A stretch of DNA of 64,000 nucleotides from the NCBI RefSeq assembly GCF_029784165.1, contig NC_073696.1:192866498-192930497 (forward strand), given 5' to 3'. Below are positions 54,708-64,000 of this stretch, one piece after another; position 1 is the first letter of the stretch, and each line of letters starts with the position of its first letter. A program made the translations under genes and the position numbers. The notes beneath the pieces were generated by a model. It worked only from the letters and a program-made list of their open reading frames with translations, did not search any database and was not told where the DNA came from. Source of the DNA: Wyeomyia smithii (lineage: Eukaryota > Arthropoda > Insecta > Diptera > Culicidae).

Positions 54708-57700
54708 TTCATCTGCGTATACGAAGGATTCTATCTCTGTCTTACAGTGGAATTGTAGAAGTATTTTACCAAAAATGGATTCATTTAAAGTTTTAATAAA
54801 TAGAAACAAATGCGATGCATTTTCCCTTTGTGGAACTTGGCTTACTTCAAATATTGATCTCAACTTCCATGATTTTAATATTATTCGCCTTGATCGAGAC
54901 ACCCCATATGGAGGAGTACTTTTAGGGATTAAAAAGTGCTATTCTTTCTATCGTATTAACCTCCCCTCGATTCCAGGCATCGAAGTTGTCGCATGTCAAA
55001 TGACAATACAAGGTAAAGAGCTTTGTATTGCCTCAATATATATTCCTCCCAGAGCACAGGTTGGGCAACGGTTGCTCTTTGATTTAATAGAACTTCTTCC
55101 CTCGCCACGTTTGATTTTGAGAGACTTCAACTCTCATGGTGTGGCTTGGGGTTCCCCCTACAATGATAACCGCTCCTCTTTAATCTATAACCTTTGCGAT
55201 GACTTCGACATGACTATTTTGAACAACGGTGAAATGACACGTATCCCGAAACCTCCAGCGCGCCCAAGCGCTTTGGATCTATCCTTATGTTCGACGTCGC
55301 TACGGTTGGATTGCACATGGAAGGTAATACTCGATCCTCACGGTAGCGACCATCTGCCTATTCTTATTTCAATTACTAACGGTTCAACTCGCATGCGACC
55401 AATTGACATTCCGTATGACCTCACACGGAATGTCGATTGGAAGTTATACGAGGAAATGATTTCAAAAGCGGTCGAGTCGATTCAACATCACCCACCACTT
55501 GAAGAATACAACATCCTCGCGGGCTTAATCCTCGACGCCGCGTTGCAAGCCCAAACGAAGAAATATCCCGGCTTAACGATTAAAGAGCGGCCTCCAACTC
55601 CGTGGTGGGACGAAGAGTGCTCCGATGTCTACACGCAAAGATCCGACGCGTTTTTGGCCTTCCAGAAGGGAGGTATACCCGACGACTATATACGGTATTC
55701 GGAGCTTAATACCAAGCTTAAAAGCTTTAGCCAGGCAAAGAAACGCGGATATTGGCGTCGGTTCGTGAACGAGACGTCGAGGGAGACATCGATGAGCACT
55801 CTTTGGAACACAGCCCGAAGAATGCGGAATCGCGTAACGGTCAACGAAAGCGAGGAGTCTTCAAGTCGGTGGATATTTGATTTTGCCAGGAAAGTATGTC
55901 CGGACTCTGTTCCTGAGCAAAACATTGTTCGCGATGCGTCTCCGGGCCACGACGCGATAGAATCACCTTTTACGATGGCAGAATTTTCAGTTGCCCTCCT
56001 GTCCTGTAACAATAACGCGCCTGGGTTAGATAGAATCAAATTCAACTTGTTGAAGAATCTACCCGGCAATGCCAAGAGGCGCTTGTTGAACTTGTTCAAT
56101 AAGTTCCTGGAGCAAAACATTGTACCGCAGGATTGGAGGCAAGTGAAGGTGATCGCCATCCAAAAACCAGGGAAACCAGCTTCTGATCACAACTCTTATA
56201 GGCCGATTGCAATGCTATCCTGTATCCGGAAATTGATGGAAAAAATGATACTCCGTCGTTTAGACCATTGGATCGAATCAAATGGTCTACTATCAGATAC
56301 TCAATTTGGCTTCCGCCGTGCCAAAGGGACGAATGATTGTCTTGCGTTGCTTTCAACAGATATTCAGCTGGCGTATGCTCGCAAAGAACAAATGGCGTCT
56401 GCGTTCTTGGACATTAAGGGGGCTTTTGATTCCGTTTCTATTGACATTCTTTCGGGTAAACTTCACCGACAAGGATTTTCTCCAATTTTGAACGATTTTT
56501 TGCACAATTTGCTGTCCGAAAAGCACATGCATTTTACGCACGGCGATTTGGCAACTTTTCGCATTAGCTACATGGGTCTTCCCCAGGGCTCATGTTTAAG
56601 CCCCCTTCTTTAAAACTTTTATGTAAATGACATCGACGAATGTCTGGCAAATTCATGCACGATAAGACAACTTGCAGACGACAGTGTAATCTCTGTTACA
56701 GGAGCCAAAGCTGCCGATTTGCAAGGACCATTGCAAGATACCTTGGACAATTTGTCTGCTTGGGCTAGGTATCGAATTCTCTCCGGAGAAGACTGAGATA
56801 GTAGTTTTTTCTAGGAAGCATGAACCTGCTCAGCTTCAAACACAATTAATGGGTAAAACGATTTCTCAGGTTTTGGTACACAAATATCTTGGTGTCTGGT
56901 TCGACACTAAAGGCACCTGGGGTTGTCACGTTAGGTATCTGATGAAAAAATGTCAACAAAGAGTGAATTTTCTTCGTACAATAACCGGACAACGGTGGGG
57001 AGCCCACCCAGGAGACCTTATAAGGCTTTACCAAACAACGATATTGTCTGTCATTGAGTACGGGTGTTTCTGCTTCCGCTCCGCAGCAAACACACATTTG
57101 ATCAAACTGGAGCGAATACAATATCGTTGTTTGCGTATCGCCTTGGGTTGCATGCAGTCGACCCATACGATGAGTTTGGAGGTCTTAGCTGGAGTACTAC
57201 CATTGAAAACCCGCTTCTGGAGCCTGTCTTCTCGCATTCTTATCAAATGTGAGGTCTTGAACCGTCCTGTGATTGAAAATTTTGAAAGGTTAATCGAACT
57301 TAATTCTCAAACCCGTTTTATGACTTATCAAATACTTCTGATTCTACTGTGTTTTTTGATACATCCATGATAGAAGAAACTCGTGGAATCCCGGATCATT
57401 TACGCGTGCAGCAGATCCCCAAAATTTCTTCCAATAAATATCGAAACATCAACTGCGACAATATGTTCTACACTGACGGATCACTTCTTGATGGGTCCAC
57501 TGGCTTCGGTATTTTCAATAACAATTTAACCGTCTCCCATAAGCTTGATAATCCTGCTTCTGTTTACGTCGCAGAATCGGCTGCAATTCAGTACACCCTA
57601 GGGATTATCGAAAAAATGCCCACGGACCATTATTTCATCTTAACGGACAGTCTCAGTTCCATTGAGGCTCTCCGATCGATGAAAGATGTTAAGCACTCTC

Positions 57701-58287
57701 CGTACTTCCTGGGGAAAATACGGGGAAATCTGAGTGCTTTATCCGAAAAATCGTATCAGATTACCTTAGCGTGGGTCCCTTCTCACTGCTCGATACCGGG
57801 CAGCGAGAAAGCGGACTCTTTGGCTAAGGTGGGCGCAACAAACGGTGGAATTTATGAAAGACCAATTGCCTTTAATGAATTTTTCTCATTTGTACGTCAG
57901 AATACGATCATCAGTTGGCAAAATGCTTGGACCAGAGGGGAACTGGGAAGGTGGTTACATTCCATAATCCCCAAGGTGTCGACGAACCCGTGGTTCAAGG
58001 GGTTGGATGTAGGTCGGGATTTCATTTGCGTGATGTCCCGGCTTATGTCCAATCACTATAGATTTGACGCGCATCTCCGTCGTGTTGGGCTCGGGGAAAG
58101 TGGTATTTGTGCCTGTGGTGAAGGTTATCACGACATAGAGCACGTTGTTTGGTCATGCCCTGTACAACTCTGTTTGCTACTTAGTACAATTTTCTATTTC
58201 CATAATTCAAGCATACATACAATTCCGTTTCACTCGTATTATGTTTCTACCACGATACTCTACGAACTTAAACGCAGCAGTGTGTAA
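54700..58287 (+). pseudogene. I-type LINE ORF2: endonuclease, reverse transcriptase, RNase H
   Basis: The ATG at 54700 overlaps the ORF1 stop (ATGCCTAG). Endonuclease: LQWNCRSI, YIPP and HGSDHLPI are present, but the usual ETWL reads GTWL (residue 45), losing the catalytic glutamate. RT: AFLDIKGAFDSVS (motif A), YMGLPQGSCLSPLL (motif B) with TAA at 56611-56613 right after, then RQLADDSVI (motif C). Frameshifts fall near 56768 and 57330. RNase H: FYTDGSLLDGSTGFGIF, AESAAIQ, ILTDSLSSIEAL and WVPSHCSIPGSEKADSLAK carry the D, E, D and D/H residues. A CACGEGYHDIEHVVWSC zinc-like motif follows. The C-terminal tail is abnormal after about 58160. Non-functional. Confidence 0.9.
57349..58287 (+). pseudogene. 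RNase H domain of the I-type LINE, open frame
   Basis: This is the final ORF2 segment, 312 codons without a stop. All four RNase H acidic/His positions are recognisable, and the terminal CCHC-like motif is complete. It is separated from RT by a frameshift, so it would not be made as part of the polyprotein. Confidence 0.85.
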
Positions 58288-58349
58288 CCTGAAATGCGAA
58301 CAAATTTTGCATTATATACAACCTAAATTTTCCAAATAAAAAAAAAGCA

Positions 58350-60169
58350 TAAAATTGAGTAGCAACAGTTTCAATTATTTTTTTTAATGAAAACTACGCG
58401 TACCATTAACTTATAAGTACATTCTTTGATATGTATTAATTATTGAGGTAGGATGCGGCATTTTTCTTTATTATATTTTACAAGGCTGTGTTCAGCCTCG
58501 AACCCCCAACGTTCTGATCACTGCTCTTATTCCCTATCCTCAGAGTCATTTTACGATGCTACATGTCAACGAGTTTCATCTAGTACTGTTGAACGCCTCA
58601 AATCGTATGAACCTGCAAATCGTATATAATGTCACTTATTGTCTTCAATGTTGACTCAAATCTATTTATAGACTCTGATGTCAATGTGTAACTCATTATT
58701 GCCTCATATACGAAGGAATAATAACATGCGATCTGCATCGACCTTCTTTTTAACTGTTAGGCGATTCAAGCAATTGCAATCAACAAACATTAAAAATCCT
58801 TCAAGGCGTTCCCCATGTTTATGTGAAACCCGACTGTATGTGCCATTTTTTTGGGTGATTTTTCTTTTAGTCAAAACTGGGTTCATGATTTATACCCAAT
58901 TCTTTAAATCTTTCAGGAACTAGATTTTAAAAACCAGAGTTGCTGAAAGGGACATTTTAATTTTAATTAAATTTGACATAAAAATGATATCATTCTATAC
59001 TATTCAACGATTTCGTGTTTCATAATACACGATTTTAACTGTCACGAAAAAGTAAATTGTAGAAAATTTATTATGCTATCCTCTTACAACTGTTATAGGA
59101 GTTTTCAAGGAATATGAATATCAACGTGGATCACATAAATTCGAAATCCTACAATTTTGCACTGCAATTAAGTTTAGCACTGTAGACGACTCTACTGCGA
59201 TGAAACCTGATTTTTTGTGTGCATTTATACGAGGAACAATATGTAGTCATATATCACGGACTGTACGACCCATATATGATGAAAGATAACTTGAACTGGT
59301 TATAACATGAACTTTATACAATTTCGATTGAAACTGGATGTTTATACGATTTTGTATTGCCATTTTTATACGATTTCTGGTTATCTGGGTGTTGACGCCG
59401 GATAATAGCTTGTTCAATTTTTCGTAATTTCGTAATGTTCAGACTGCCGTACGCTTACTGTCGCTAGAAGAGCTAGCCATCACACTGGGTCCGAAGCTAA
59501 AGCAGTGTTGAATTTTCTTACCCAACACAGTATTTGAAATTGAATCGAGCTAGTTTGAATTATTATTTTATTTTGGGTGGTGAGGAAATCTGCTTACAGA
59601 CACCTGAGAAGATAGCTCAAAGAGTGAGGTGGAGTTCAACCGAACGCACTAACCATCCCCCCCCTAGTCTCCAGCACTCATCTTCCTAGAACGACAGCTT
59701 GTTGTGCTCCATGCACAACTCTAAATTAGAATCTGTGATTAGGTTATTTAGTTATATGCAATACAGATTAAACTACCAATTTCATGCAATGGCATAGCCT
59801 AAGAAATTTTTTGATAGTTAAGCTTAAAGGATATCTGCCAGAAATAACACTAAAATGAGAATCATTCCGCGTCATATGCAAATGGTAATTTCCAATGACC
59901 AGAAAATCAGCGACTTGTCGGTTGCCCATTGTCACAACACCGATGGCACTTCTTATCTCTTCGAAATCATTTTTTTGTAGTAGTGGGTGGACCTGAATGG
60001 AATTGGTTAGTTTGTATATGTGCATTTTCATGTTCTTACGATTTTGAATGCGTAGAACGCGATATGGCTTTACATGTAGTATAATTACAAATGCTGTTCG
60101 CAATCTCATCCATAGATTATTGGCGTAATAAGAAAAAAATTCCAGTATAAGGTTTTCTACTAACCGGTT
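58350..60169. other. Non-coding stretch, no gene seen
   Basis: AT-rich sequence after the LINE poly-A. The longest ORF is 113 codons on the minus strand (60109-59768) with no motif I can identify; its region contains an agtagtgggtggacctgaatgg word (59978-60000) that recurs at 61653, so part of it is repetitive. Confidence 0.45.
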
Positions 60170-60560
60170 TTATTTTTTCGGTTTGTCTAGCTTTTGATCG
60201 ATTATTGATTATGACCAATTCTTGTTTCAGGGTGACACGAGCTCACGACAATTATATCCTGATTGTGGCTAGTCTGGCACTCTGTGCATAAATTTAAGGC
60301 AATTTGGTGAAAATATATATGTTTTTTACGGCTTTGTATGCATGAAGATTCGCCAGTTTTTCTGAAATCTTATGATTTAATTTTTTCGATTTTTTTAGCT
60401 TTTGAGCAGAGGTTTTTGTATACTATGTCCCAATTATGACTAGTTTGGCATTTTGTCGACAAACTTAAGATATATATTTTGGTCAATTTGCATATCTGCA
60501 TTTTTTAAACTATTGGGGCTTTGGATGCATGAAACTTTGCCAATTTTTCTATTTGATAGG
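60170..60560. repeat. Two ~190-bp diverged tandem units
   Basis: The words ttcggttt/ttcgattttt-tagcttttga, attatgacca/attatgacta, tctggcactctgtgcataaattta/tttggcattttgtcgacaaactta and ggctttgtatgcatgaagattcgccagttttt/ggctttggatgcatgaaactttgccaattttt occur in the same order twice, about 190 bases apart. No coding potential. Confidence 0.8.
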
Positions 60561-60730
60561 CAACACTCGCATCAACAGCTAATAGAGAATCGGCGTGAAA
60601 TATCGTACTCCCGAGCGTCTTCGTCGGTAGGCGTGGATTGAGCGGTCGTGCATAATGCTTCGGTGTAAACGCGTCTCCGGCCCGGGAGAGTTCTGCTCAT
60701 ATATATGTTTTCGAAATGTAGTGTAATATA

Positions 60731-60753
60731 CCACACACACACACACACACACA
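60731..60753. repeat. (AC)n microsatellite
   Basis: About eleven uninterrupted AC/CA dinucleotides. Confidence 0.95.
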
Positions 60754-60759
60754 CCTGTG

Positions 60760-61490
60760 CGTGGCTCTAATAATACTCTATTGTTTATTTCTGCTTTAAA
60801 TCGGTCTCAAAGCAAGAAATCGCTTTTCAAGAACAGACGAACAATTTACAAGAAACGTCGTTAGTCGACCTGTTAAGCTCAAAGCCAGATGTCCGGGTCA
60901 CCGAATATCTAGAGACTCCGCGTCGATACCTTTCATGAGGTTGTATTTTCTACAGACTGGTTATAACCGTGTTATAGTTTTCGGTATACAGAGGGTCACT
61001 TCACGAAGAAGTGATAGGAGTAGCGAGGCGTTAACGTAGGCTCAACTCTCGTAGCTTTCGTAACATTGTGTAGTCAGCTGAGATAAGTCAATGAGAGATA
61101 CGTTTCGGTAGTTGCATAATGACTTCATAAGCAGATGTTCGAATATTTGAATCTGTCTTGATTGAGTCATAGGTTCGGTATCCTCGCGTGCGCTTTATTT
61201 TTGCGGTGTTACATCATCAACCGGAATGAGTTCGGATCGCGTTATGATTTCCGTAAAAGATATAATGAACTCGTACGCGCGATATTTGATATTATGAACC
61301 CGGTTCTAGAACTCAGCGCATCGTTTACCAAAACGAAACCTGCTGCAAATCTTACCCTTTTCTCCAACATCCCAGTGATTTCTCGTGGAAGTGCAGAGGT
61401 GTTCTCGGCTTCCAATAAAGCGAGTATCACGTCAACATATTTCTATACACACTCCTTCTTTGACCTGCATTCGGATGCGGCCGGCGCTGG
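60760..61490. other. Non-coding stretch, no gene seen
   Basis: A 112-codon plus ORF (61162-61500) overlaps the start of the repeat described next and has no family resemblance. The base composition is more balanced than in the flanks. Confidence 0.4.
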
Positions 61491-61690
61491 TATTGTCTAA
61501 TATAAAGATTAAGGTCACCAGTTGTTACACATTGAGGATGACTGTTAATCCCAAGCATAATCCATTGGTTCTCTGTGTAATTACAGCTGATCTGGCAATA
61601 ACGGAGTAGCAACCGCGGGCGGTCAATCATGCTCATGCTCATGCTCATGCTCAGTAGTGGGTGGACCTGAATGGAAATTGTTTCAAAAAT
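61490..61690 (-). repeat. Interspersed repeat fragment with (ATGAGC)n
   Basis: On the minus strand the words cactactgagcatgagcatg, gaccgcccgcggttgctac and cacagagaaccaatggatta run consecutively. I associate them with a repeat common in Aedes-like sequences. The agtagtgggtggacctgaatgg end also occurs at 59978. The (CATGCT)n run is at 61628-61652. Confidence 0.55.
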
Positions 61691-61699
61691 AAATTTTTT

Positions 61700-63609
61700 T
61701 ATCACTTTTAGCATCGTTTTGGCGAGAGGGACAAAAATAATCAAAATAATAATAATATTTCAATTGAATAATTTTAAGGCGCTGAAAAGAGGCATTGGTG
61801 TGCCATAGCAGTGACGCCGGCTAGTTTTTCAAATTTATCGTCATTGTGGATTGTCATTTGCTGATGATATGAGATGATTCTAGTTCTCTAATTAGTTTTT
61901 CACACACTTGCTAACAGTGCAAACAATACATACTACACATGAGCACACGCTACCAGTATACGTACAACTAACTACTAGCAGAATCAAAACGGCTGGAAGC
62001 GAATACTCCAGATCCGGACAGTATCACCAACATGCCCGGAAACCATCAGCAGTGGTACAGAAATGCCTGTAGGACGGTGCTTCCCACACAGACGGGAATT
62101 CCAAAAGCTAGCGCTGTGGAAGGTGATCTTCAAGCATCAGTGTGGTCCGCCGGTTTCCTTTGCTGATTCATCCACTATAGAAGGCTGTAATCAACCGAGC
62201 GGGTGTTGCGATCATACAAACTTTACAAACATATCATATTTGAAATGGCCGCAGGCTGCGATGCGAACTGCTGCAGCTCTGCTTGTTAGTGGTCGATCCA
62301 GGTTCCAGTATCTAAATAATTCGCTGGTTACAGTGATCGGATAGACAATGAAGATTTTATTTGTGCATGTTAGATTCCATACGTGACTACCGATAATTAT
62401 ACTTCCGGTGGGCATGTCGTTGTACATTCCAGCGAGCGAAACAATAACAAAAACAAAACGTTTGAAAAGTCAAATCGTTTGTATACTTTAGTGTCGGCTG
62501 TGCTGGAGAAAAACGGTAGTGATTGGTTGTTCAGTTTGAGAAGACTAAAACTAAGATCCTGATATTTGGTTTTGCTGGAACTTTGCACAGATGTTCTAAT
62601 GGACTTAAAATGTCATTTTGTGCCATTGGTATTTTTTTTTGAACACCGACTAATTTGTGAGAAGGGTTTACGTAACAAGCGAATCGATGATTACAAAAAT
62701 TTTTAGAGTCAAAACGATTTGTTTGATCGGTGTGACGTCCTATTTTGTATGATAAAAAAAAAATTTTCAGGGTGTAAATTTGCCAAACTTTGTGCCGTGT
62801 CAAACAAATACCAACAAACCGTTCTGGCTCTGAAAATATTTATAATTCATATTTATAATTTTTATATCAGAAATGATCGTTTAAAGTGATTGCCCGTTTT
62901 TTTGTGGAATTGCACAACTATACTCTACCAGACAACATAACACGTGTTATTGGTGAAAATTTGAAAAGTAAGTGGTAAGAACCAATTTGTCGATTCCCAT
63001 ACAGATTTTGTAGGGTATTTCTCCATAATTTTCTCATTAAGCCGACGTTCACGAAGATTGCACGGATTAAATACCAGATTTACACGAAATCGTTGAACAA
63101 ATAAACAAAATATGATTACATGCTTCCATGGAATCGCTCAGCAATGAAAATTTAGTAAACTAAGCTAGATTTATCCTGAGTTTTGTAATACAAACTATTT
63201 TTCACAACGCGCCCATATTCATCCGGGATGAATCATCCCACAACTTAAATCACCGTTCTATATTCATCTCGCGACGCCCCCATACCCGATCAAACGATTA
63301 TAACAAACGGGTAACAAAAATATAACTGAACTTGATAAAAATAACAAAGCCTGTAATATTCTTCATATACCAGAATGATACAGAATTATATCAAATTCTG
63401 TTATCATACACTTGAATTCTTAAAAGTGTGTTTTTTAAGCATGCGGCGTGCGACCAGACCGAGCCATGCGCCAAAAACATTATTTCGAGTAATCGGCATT
63501 CAAAGCTTATTCACCCCGTATGTTTTCCGTAAGGTGCTACAGAGAATTTTCGTTATAATATCATTATGAACTGTTCAGATGATTTCGTTTTTTTATGAAA
63601 AAAAAAAAT
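61700..63609. other. Non-coding stretch with repeat fragments
   Basis: It contains the shared repeat at 62677-62855 (see 41641) and cgttctatattcatctcgcg-like words near 63260 that resemble the small MITE at 4434-4685. A GC-richer unique block at 61980-62350 (for example cggctggaagcgaatactcc) has a 93-codon ORF without motifs. No gene supported. Confidence 0.45.
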
Positions 63610-63686
63610 TATTCCACCTAGCGGTCAGACTCAGCCTTTCTCATTCAAACTTATTATTTGTATAAATAGATTTACATGAATGCTTA
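63610..63686 (-). repeat. Terminal part of the 26.8-28.6 kb repeat, inverted copy
   Basis: The sequence ttccacctagcggtcagact...catgaatgctta is the reverse complement of 28530-28606 with few differences. It stops at a TTA, where a new GC-rich sequence begins. Confidence 0.85.
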
Positions 63687-64000
63687 TAGGGCTATTCCCA
63701 CTGCTTCCGTTCCGGGGCCGGGCCGGATCCGGGCCGTGTCCGCGTCCCGTCCGGGACTATAATGCATTCACACTGCGCCGTGTACGAACCGTGCCTGCGC
63801 TGCGCTCTGGCTGAGAAAACACAACACTTTTTTAACACAACACTTTTCCCGAACTATAATTCAACGTTTGACTGTGACGGCAATATGCATGAATGCAAAT
63901 GCAAAGCAAAAGCGAAAATATGTTACTACTACATGCACGCATCTACCCGAATGCCTTCCGTGCACTCTCCCGGCAACACAAAGTATCGTCGGCAACGATA
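63687..64000. mobile_element. Possible PIF/Harbinger-like element, cut by window end
   Basis: GC-rich sequence (gggctattcccactgcttcc, then ccggggccgggccgg) begins abruptly at a TTA inside an otherwise continuous repeat. A TTA target and a terminus of this composition fit a PIF/Harbinger-type element, but the other end is not in the window and no transposase is visible. Confidence 0.35.

Larger units (their letters stand above)
52960..58346 (+). mobile_element. I-type LINE with RNase H, nearly full length, inactivated
   Basis: A GC-rich leader (about 52960-53340) is followed by ORF1 (53341-54707, one frameshift) and ORF2 (54700-58287, one nonsense codon, at least two frameshifts, one lost catalytic residue). 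A poly-A tail ends at about 58346. Endonuclease, RT and RNase H in that order, with a zinc-knuckle ORF1, is the I/LOA-group layout. No target duplication was recognised. The 5' boundary is approximate. Confidence 0.9.

Noticed and set aside
61162..61500. A 112-codon gene
   Set aside because: No motif, weak context, and its end falls inside an interspersed repeat.
1..64000. Endogenous viral elements, which are common in Aedes-like genomes
   Set aside because: None of the translated frames resembled a flavivirus, rhabdovirus or other viral protein that I recognise. Weak relics could be missed without a search.

Overview
The window looks like AT-rich nuclear DNA from a culicine mosquito (Aedes-like; species not determined). 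The evidence is the mix of interspersed repeats: D37E Tc1/mariner elements, a Penelope-like element, tRNA-derived SINEs, Helitron relatives, TA-inserting and hAT-type MITEs, and RTE-like, CR1/Jockey-like and I-type LINEs. The one clear host gene has short GT-AG introns. This assignment rests on recognition, not on a search.

Layout. 1-4.2 kb: no coding sequence, with a possible untranslated first exon near 3.2-3.8 kb. 4.2-10.8 kb: a large foldback element whose right arm is split by a Penelope-like element (12-bp target duplication), itself split by a SINE-derived composite containing a perfect 83-bp inverted repeat. 11.2-13.4 kb: a D37E Tc1/mariner relic with a second, internally deleted D37E element inside it. 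16.7-18.8 kb: a non-autonomous Helitron with about ten ~125-bp repeats. 19.9-24.1 kb: two degraded RTE-like LINE copies. 24.2-26 kb: second copy of a repeat also present at 5.4-6.6 kb, carrying a SINE. 26.8-28.6 kb: a mosquito-type interspersed repeat. 29.4-31.9 kb: an SLC22-family organic cation/carnitine-type transporter, plus strand, three visible exons. 32.2-36.6 kb: a minus-strand LINE inserted into a 149-bp tandem repeat and split by a plus-strand LINE with an intact 729-codon frame. 37-38.3 kb: another LINE relic. 39.1-41.2 kb: a 2.2-kb palindrome carrying a Tigger/pogo-like MITE. 41.4 kb: a hAT MITE. 43.2-44.2 kb: possible promoter or first-exon sequence, unproven. 46.5-50.7 kb: nested MITEs and a second Helitron. 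53-58.3 kb: an almost full-length but damaged I-type LINE (gag-like ORF1; endonuclease, RT and RNase H ORF2). 58.4-64 kb: repeats, no gene seen, ending in an element that runs off the window.

Only the transporter looks like a working host gene. The rest is layered transposon insertions; several can be ordered in time from target duplications and from uninserted paralogous copies inside the same window. I found no RNA gene that I would call functional, no CRISPR array and no recognisable viral integration.
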